DNA of 64,000 bases from positions 2,294,001-2,358,000 of the forward strand of contig NZ_CP121464.1 in the NCBI RefSeq assembly GCF_029690045.1, written 5' to 3'. Source of the stretch: Janthinobacterium rivuli. GTDB lineage: Bacteria; Pseudomonadota; Gammaproteobacteria; Burkholderiales; Burkholderiaceae_D. This document shows, piece after piece, positions 58,789 through 64,000 of the stretch; position 1 is the first letter of the stretch; the number at the start of each line of letters is the position of its first letter. The notes under the pieces are model-generated. The model was not told the DNA's origin, searched no databases, and saw nothing but the letters and a program-made list of their open reading frames with translations. A program made the position numbers and the translations under genes.

Positions 58789-59662
58789 CCCATCCGCCGT
58801 GGGATTTCCTCCCGCCACCGCCAAGCGCGCCGGCTTCTTTGGCCGCCTGTTCGCTCCCCGCTGCGCCATGCCAGGCGAAGCGTTCGGCGCGCCGGGGCAG
58901 GGCAATTCCAGCCGCATCGCTACCGTCACCGTCATCGCTGTGCTCTTGCTGTGGTTCGGCGTGACGGCCAGCGGCATGGTCAAACCGCTGTTCCTGCCGT
59001 CGCCGCAAGCCGTCTACGAGAAATTCATCATGGCGGCCACCACCGGTTTCGGCGGCGCCACCCTGTGGGAACACACGGTCGCCAGTCTGGTGCGTGTGTT
59101 CGGCGCTTTTGGCCTGGCTTGTTTGTTCGCCATTCCCATCGGCGTGATGATGGGCGTCAACCGCGTGGCGCGCGGCATCTTCGATCCCTTGATCGAGTTC
59201 TACCGCCCGCTGCCGCCGCTTGCTTACTTGCCACTGGTTATCATCTGGTTCGGCATCGGCGAGTTTTCGAAGGTCTACCTGATCTTTCTGGCCATCTTCG
59301 CGCCGATGGCGATTGCGGCCCGCGCCGGCGTCAGCTCCGTGTCGCTGGAGCAAATCCACGCTGCGTATTCGATGGGCGCCACCCGTTTCCAGGTCATCGT
59401 GCACGTGATTTTGCGTGCTGCGATACCGGAAATTCTCACCGGCATGCGCATCGGCATCGGCGTGGGCTGGACCACCCTGGTGGCGGGCGAAATGGTGGCG
59501 GCCACGCGCGGCCTCGGTTACATGGTGCTGAGCGCTTCCGAGTTCCTGGCCAGCGATGTGGTGATCATGGGCATCATCGTGATCGGCTTCTTTGCTTTCC
59601 TGTTTGATTTGATGATGCGTTACCTCGAACGTACCCTCGTGCCATGGAAGGGCAAGGTGTAA
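58781..59662 (+). CDS. tauC: Taurine ABC transporter, permease
   Basis: A 293-residue inner-membrane permease with about six helices after a 55-residue cytoplasmic N-terminus. The EAA loop for coupling to TauB is EQIHAAYSMGATRFQVIVHVIL, and the IGVGWTTLVAGEMVAATRGLGYM segment is typical of SsuC/TauC. The ATG at 58781 follows GGAGGTG and overlaps the tauB stop by 8 bases. A terminator follows the gene. Confidence 0.94.
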   Translation: MHSPSAVGFPPATAKRAGFFGRLFAPRCAMPGEAFGAPGQGNSSRIATVTVIAVLLLWFGVTASGMVKPLFLPSPQAVYEKFIMAATTGFGGATLWEHTVASLVRVFGAFGLACLFAIPIGVMMGVNRVARGIFDPLIEFYRPLPPLAYLPLVIIWFGIGEFSKVYLIFLAIFAPMAIAARAGVSSVSLEQIHAAYSMGATRFQVIVHVILRAAIPEILTGMRIGIGVGWTTLVAGEMVAATRGLGYMVLSASEFLASDVVIMGIIVIGFFAFLFDLMMRYLERTLVPWKGKV

Positions 59663-59671
59663 GACGTTCCC

Positions 59672-59717
59672 GGGAGTGGCGCGCACGCCACAAGTGTTGC
59701 CGCCGCTCCTTTTTTTT
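59672..59717 (+). terminator. Terminator after tauABC
   Basis: GGAGTGGCG pairs with CGCCGCTCC (one G-T pair) around a loop that itself contains a GTGGCG/CGCCAC dyad, followed by eight T residues, about 10 bases after the tauC stop. Confidence 0.75.
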
Positions 59718-59940
59718 AGCAACCCTCACTGTACGTAACCTCCAGCGCGCTTGCCCCTTGGCTGCCGCGCCGGGCCGCTGCATTTCCAGATTGACTTATG
59801 GAATGCGGCCAACCAGACTGATTCACACGATGTATCGATGCTGCTTGACGGTGTTGCCTAAATAAAACAAAGCCGCGCGGCAAGAACAAGCCGCAGCAGG
59901 CAGGGCGCACCGGGCTTCAGAGATTTTCAGGAGACAAAAC

Positions 59941-61368
59941 ATGATTAGCGAATCGCATAACAGTACCGGCTTGCAGCACTCGCTCAAGCAACGCCACATG
60001 AGCATGATCGCCATCGGCGGCGTGATCGGCGCCGGCCTCTTCGTCGGCAGCGGCGTCATCGCCAAGGCCGCCGGCCCGGCCGCCATCCTTTCCTTTCTGC
60101 TCACGGGCGGCCTCGTCGTCCTGATCATGCGCATGCTGGGCGAGCTGGCTTCGTCCCTGCCCGTGGTCGGCTCCTTTTACGAATATGCGCGCCTGGCCTT
60201 CGACGACAAGCCGAAAGTGTCGAAATTCCTCGGCTTCATGAGCGGCTGGATGTACTGGTATTTCTGGGTCGTTGTCGTGGCGCTGGAAGCCATCGCCGGC
60301 GCCAAGCTCGTCAACTTCTGGCTGCCCGACGTGCCGTCGTGGTCGATCAGCCTGGTGCTGCTTGTCTCGATGACCATCCTCAACCTGTTCTCCGTGAAAG
60401 CGTTCGGCGAATTCGAATTCTGGTTCGCCTCGATCAAGGTCGTCGCCATCATCGTCTTCCTGTTCGTCGGCGCCCTGTTCATCACGGGCAGCTTGCCCAA
60501 CAGCATCCCGACCCTGGGCTTTTTGACCAGCAACGGCGGCTTCATGCCGCACGGCTGGGGACCGGTGCTCAGTGGCGCCGTCGCCGCCACGGCCTTTTAT
60601 TCGGGCGCCGAGATCGTCACCATCGCCGCCGCCGAAACGTCGGATCCTGCCAAGGCCATCGCCCGCGCCACCAATTCCGTCATCACGCGCGTGCTGATGT
60701 TTTATGTCGGCTCCATGTTTGTCGTCGTCTGCATCGTGCCCTGGGATTCGCCGGCCATCGCCACGCCATTCGTCAGCGCCCTGACCGTCATGAATATCCC
60801 GTACGCGGCCCACATCATGAACGCCATCATTCTGACGGCCGTGCTGTCGGCTCTGAACTCCAGCCTGTACGCCTCGTCGCGCATGATCTTCGCGCTGACG
60901 CGCCGCGGTGACGCCCCCACGGGCCTGGTCAAGCTGAGCAAGAATGGCGTGCCGATCCGCGCCATTTTGTTCAGCACCTTGTTCGCCTATTTCGCCATTG
61001 CCGTCTCGTATGTGTCGGCCGACCTCGTATTCCCCTTCATCGTCAATTCCTACGGCATCCTGATCCTGTTCGTCTACCTGCTCATTGCGATATCTCAATT
61101 GCGTTTGCGTCGCCGCCTGGAACGCGAATGCCCGGAACGCATCAAGGTGCGCATGTGGCTGTTTCCCTACCTGACGTATTTCACCATCATCGCCATGCTG
61201 GTGATCCTGGGCGCCATGAGCGTGTCGTCCGATACGGAGCAGCGCGTGTCGTTCTGGTTCGGCCTGTTGAGCGTAGTCATCCTGAGCGTCATGTACTACA
61301 TCAAGAAACTGGTCAACGACGACCGCAACGGCGACAACGAAGCCAAAGTGGAGCTCAAACATGTCTGA
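59941..61368 (+). CDS. APC-superfamily amino acid permease
   Basis: A 475-residue permease with about twelve transmembrane helices. The first helix has IAIGGVIGAGLFVGSGVIA, followed by ELASSLPVVGSFYEYARLAF; AEIVTIAAAETSDPAKAIARA and LNSSLYASSRMIFAL are typical of the AAT (GabP/AnsP-like) subfamily. Its substrate is not known. It overlaps sorA by 8 bases, so it shares a transcript with the sulfite dehydrogenase genes, which suggests transport of a taurine-related amino compound such as taurine or alanine. AGGAGAC precedes the ATG. Confidence 0.88.
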   Translation: MISESHNSTGLQHSLKQRHMSMIAIGGVIGAGLFVGSGVIAKAAGPAAILSFLLTGGLVVLIMRMLGELASSLPVVGSFYEYARLAFDDKPKVSKFLGFMSGWMYWYFWVVVVALEAIAGAKLVNFWLPDVPSWSISLVLLVSMTILNLFSVKAFGEFEFWFASIKVVAIIVFLFVGALFITGSLPNSIPTLGFLTSNGGFMPHGWGPVLSGAVAATAFYSGAEIVTIAAAETSDPAKAIARATNSVITRVLMFYVGSMFVVVCIVPWDSPAIATPFVSALTVMNIPYAAHIMNAIILTAVLSALNSSLYASSRMIFALTRRGDAPTGLVKLSKNGVPIRAILFSTLFAYFAIAVSYVSADLVFPFIVNSYGILILFVYLLIAISQLRLRRRLERECPERIKVRMWLFPYLTYFTIIAMLVILGAMSVSSDTEQRVSFWFGLLSVVILSVMYYIKKLVNDDRNGDNEAKVELKHV

Positions 61369-62581
61369 CACGACCTTGTTGCCCGCAGGCCGGCGCCGCT
61401 TCCTGCGCACGACGGCCGCCCTGGGCGCCGCCGCCGTGGCCGGCCCAGCCTTGGCGGATTCCATCACTTTGCCGTTTGAAAATGGCGAGCGCGAACTGGT
61501 GGCCTTCCCGCAAAAGCGTCCGCTGATCCTGCTGACCAGCCGTCCGCCCCAGCTGGAAACGCCGTTCAGCGTGTTCAATGAAGGCGCGATCACGCCCAAC
61601 GACGCGTTTTTCGTGCGCTACCACTGGAGCGGCTTGCCCACCAGCATCGATGGTGGCAGTTACCGGCTGCGCATAGCCGGCCTCGTCAAAACGCCTTTGG
61701 AATTGTCGCTGGGCGAGCTGAAACAGCTGGCCGCGCCCGTCGAGGTGGTGGCCGTGACGCAATGTTCGGGCAACAGCCGCGGCTTCTTTGCCCCGCGCGC
61801 GAACGGCGGACAGCTGGGCAATGGCGCCATGGGCAATGCCCGCTGGACGGGTATCCCCCTGAAAACCGTGCTGGAAAAGGCCGGCATCGCGGCCAGCGCC
61901 GTGCAAGTGGCCTTCAATGGACTGGAAACGCCGCCCGTGGGCGACGGCCCCGATTTCCAGAAAGCCCTGTCGGTCGAGCACATCATGGCAGGCGACGTCA
62001 TGCTGGCCTGGGCCATGAATGGCGAGGACATTCCTTTCCTGAACGGCTATCCGCTGCGCCTGATCGTGCCAGGGTTCTATGGCACTTACTGGGTCAAGCA
62101 CCTGAGCGACATCACCGTGCTCGACAAGCCGTTTGACGGCTTCTGGATGAGCACGGGCTACCGCATTCCGGACAACGGCTCCGGCTTCATCGAACCGGGC
62201 GCGCCCGTGGGCAAGACGACGCCGATCAGCCGCCTCAACGTGCGCTCGTTCATTACCAGCGTGCAAGATGGCGCGCAGGTGAAAGCGGGGCGCGACCTGG
62301 CGCTGCGCGGCATCGCTTTTGACGGCGGCCAGGGCATCAGCGAGGTGAGCGTATCGGTGGACGGCGGCCAGACGTGGCAGGAAGCCAAGCTGGGCAAGGA
62401 CCTGGGACGCTTTTCGTTCCGCGAGTGGACGATGGTCATGAAGGCGCCGCGCAAGGGCAAGCATGTGCTGATGGTGCGCGCCGTCAACCGCATCGGCCAG
62501 AGCCAGCCCATGAAAGCCCTGTGGAATCCCATGGGTTATATGCGCAACGTGGTGGAAACCACGCACATCCAGGCAGTCTGA
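61361..62581 (+). CDS. sorA: Sulfite dehydrogenase, molybdenum subunit
   Basis: A 406-residue molybdopterin enzyme of the sulfite oxidase family. It has a Tat signal (RRRFLRTTAALGAAAVAGPALA region, RR at residues 11-12), the molybdenum-binding Cys135 in AVTQCSGNSRGFF, and the C-terminal dimerisation domain (ISEVSVSVDGGQTWQEA). It oxidises sulfite released by Xsc to sulfate in the periplasm. The ATG at 61361 overlaps the permease stop; sorB follows after 10 bases. SoxC-like proteins are related, but no sox genes are present. Confidence 0.93.
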   Translation: MSDTTLLPAGRRRFLRTTAALGAAAVAGPALADSITLPFENGERELVAFPQKRPLILLTSRPPQLETPFSVFNEGAITPNDAFFVRYHWSGLPTSIDGGSYRLRIAGLVKTPLELSLGELKQLAAPVEVVAVTQCSGNSRGFFAPRANGGQLGNGAMGNARWTGIPLKTVLEKAGIAASAVQVAFNGLETPPVGDGPDFQKALSVEHIMAGDVMLAWAMNGEDIPFLNGYPLRLIVPGFYGTYWVKHLSDITVLDKPFDGFWMSTGYRIPDNGSGFIEPGAPVGKTTPISRLNVRSFITSVQDGAQVKAGRDLALRGIAFDGGQGISEVSVSVDGGQTWQEAKLGKDLGRFSFREWTMVMKAPRKGKHVLMVRAVNRIGQSQPMKALWNPMGYMRNVVETTHIQAV

Positions 62582-62591
62582 GGAGAACCAT

Positions 62592-63203
62592 ATGAAGATC
62601 TTGTTTGCCGCGCTGGCACTGTCGGCGGCGGGCGGCGCGTGCGCGCTGGAAATCCATTTGCCACCGGAAACGGCGACTTATAAACCCAGCGAATTGCCCG
62701 GCTACCAACTGGTGCAGCGCAACTGCATGACGTGCCACGCGGCCCAGTACGCATCGAGCCAGCCGCCCGCTTCGCCGCGCGCCTACTGGGAAGCGACCGT
62801 CAAGAAAATGAAAAAGCCATTCGGCGCCCAGTTTGACGACGCGGACATGCCGGCCATGGTCGATTACCTGGTGAAAACCTATGGTGCGGAACGGGGCGCG
62901 GCCACCCTTGCTGCTGTGGCCGCGAAGTCTGTTGCTGCTGCACCGGCCGCCAGCGGCAAGGACGTGAAAACCTTGCTGGCGACGAACGGCTGCATGGCTT
63001 GTCACGCGCTCGACCAGAAAGTGGTCGGCCCGGGTTTTACCGAGGTGGCAGCCAGGTACAAGGGCAAGGATGGTGCCGCCGCCGTGGCGGCCAACATCCG
63101 CAGTGGCGGCGCCGGCAAATGGGGGCCCGTGCCCATGCCGCCGTTCAGACAGCTCAGTGCAGCCGACGCGGCCAGTCTGGCGAAGTACGTGCTGAACAGA
63201 TAA
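62592..63203 (+). CDS. sorB: Sulfite dehydrogenase cytochrome c subunit, dihaem
   Basis: A 203-residue secreted cytochrome. A signal peptide (about residues 1-18) is followed by a first haem domain with CMTCH (residues 45-49), an Ala-rich linker (about 102-122) and a second cytochrome c551-like domain with CMACH (134-138) and MPPF as likely axial methionine motif. It would take electrons from SorA. The described SorB of Starkeya has one haem, so the second domain is unusual. AGGAG precedes the ATG. Confidence 0.88.
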   Translation: MKILFAALALSAAGGACALEIHLPPETATYKPSELPGYQLVQRNCMTCHAAQYASSQPPASPRAYWEATVKKMKKPFGAQFDDADMPAMVDYLVKTYGAERGAATLAAVAAKSVAAAPAASGKDVKTLLATNGCMACHALDQKVVGPGFTEVAARYKGKDGAAAVAANIRSGGAGKWGPVPMPPFRQLSAADAASLAKYVLNR

Positions 63204-63501
63204 GTTCGTCCCGGACGCGCAGCAACCCTTAATACCACTTGCCGCCGCCCATCCTGCGCGGTATTGCCCGCTGCCATTGCGCAGCGGGCTTTTTTTACTT
63301 CCCCCATTCGCCGCTGCATCGCTTGCCAAAGCAACAATCCTCAGCACTGGTATTGTAAAAAACACCGTTATACAAAACCACTTGACTACCAATTTAGGGC
63401 GTCGCATTCTCTGTGCAGAAAGCCGACGCTTCGCTGTGCTTTCTTTACGTACAACATAAAAAGCTACTTCGATAGTTTTCGTATAACGTTCAGGAGACAC
63501 T
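63204..63501. other. Intergenic region between sorB and the chitin-binding lipoprotein gene
   Basis: About 300 bases with the sorB terminator at its left and an AT-rich stretch (63340-63480) that presumably holds the promoter of the next gene. Boxes cannot be placed with confidence. No further gene seen. Confidence 0.5.
63265..63296 (+). terminator. Terminator after sorB
   Basis: GCCCGCTG and CAGCGGGC form an 8-bp stem with an eight-base loop, followed by seven T residues. Confidence 0.88.

Positions 63502-64000
<499 letters not shown>

Overview
The window is about 63% GC and looks like a chromosome segment of a betaproteobacterium of the Oxalobacteraceae, most likely Janthinobacterium or a close relative. 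The support is the gene order (hemCDXY beside ppc; trxB divergent from ftsK-lolA-rarA with serS further on; nadE-P-II), the style of the proteins (long Ala-rich RpoD, ProQ/FinO protein, Neisseria/Burkholderia-type porin) and the palindromic intergenic repeats. Genus is inference; no rRNA gene is present.

Layout. 1-2.1 kb: 3' end of a PLP aminotransferase-type gene, a SUKH-domain gene, a RNase D-like exonuclease and a ProQ/FinO protein. 2.1-2.7 kb: leader region holding a possible terminated small transcript. 2.7-8.3 kb: rpoD, a HAF-repeat surface protein and an orphan PAS histidine kinase. 8.4-15.7 kb: ppc, divergent from hemC-hemD-hemX-hemY. 15.7-24.2 kb: gcd, ppa, a FemAB-like acyltransferase, nadE, a P-II gene, a TRIC-type channel gene and an Smr gene. 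24.2-34.9 kb: trxB, ftsK, lolA, rarA, then a small accessory block (uronate dehydrogenase-like gene, DUF2917 gene, MocR-type regulator, tiny exported protein), then serS and two tandem identical tRNA-Ser(CGA) genes. 35-42.6 kb: coiled-coil membrane protein, hisC, GNAT, a beta-hydroxyacid dehydrogenase, a YeiH-type exporter, dadA, thiG and a porin.

42.7-63.2 kb is a nearly complete taurine dissimilation region. TauABC imports taurine, TauXY (taurine dehydrogenase) gives sulfoacetaldehyde, Xsc gives acetyl phosphate and sulfite, Pta gives acetyl-CoA, TauE exports sulfite or related anions, and SorAB oxidises sulfite. There are two almost identical xsc genes about 10 kb apart in direct orientation. 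xsc1, xsc2 and tauX each have a TTGAC(A/T)-N17-TAAATT promoter followed by the same CGGAAC-N5-(A/G)TACC element, probably the site of the IclR-type regulator divergent from xsc2. xsc2 carries a ten-C homopolymer that puts its natural start out of frame, which may be a phase-variation switch or a sequencing error. pta is preceded by two terminator-like hairpins, the second ending only 17 bases before its ATG.

Between the two xsc copies, and unrelated to taurine, sits a convergent four-gene group: an Rnl2-like RNA ligase with an HD-Pnk end-healing enzyme on the plus strand, facing a CobS-like MoxR ATPase with a CobT-like VWA protein on the minus strand. No cobaltochelatase large subunit is present, so I read the pair as a chaperone-like MoxR-VWA module and the group as a candidate RNA-repair system. 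The window ends inside a secreted chitin-binding lipoprotein gene with a Thr-Pro repeat linker.
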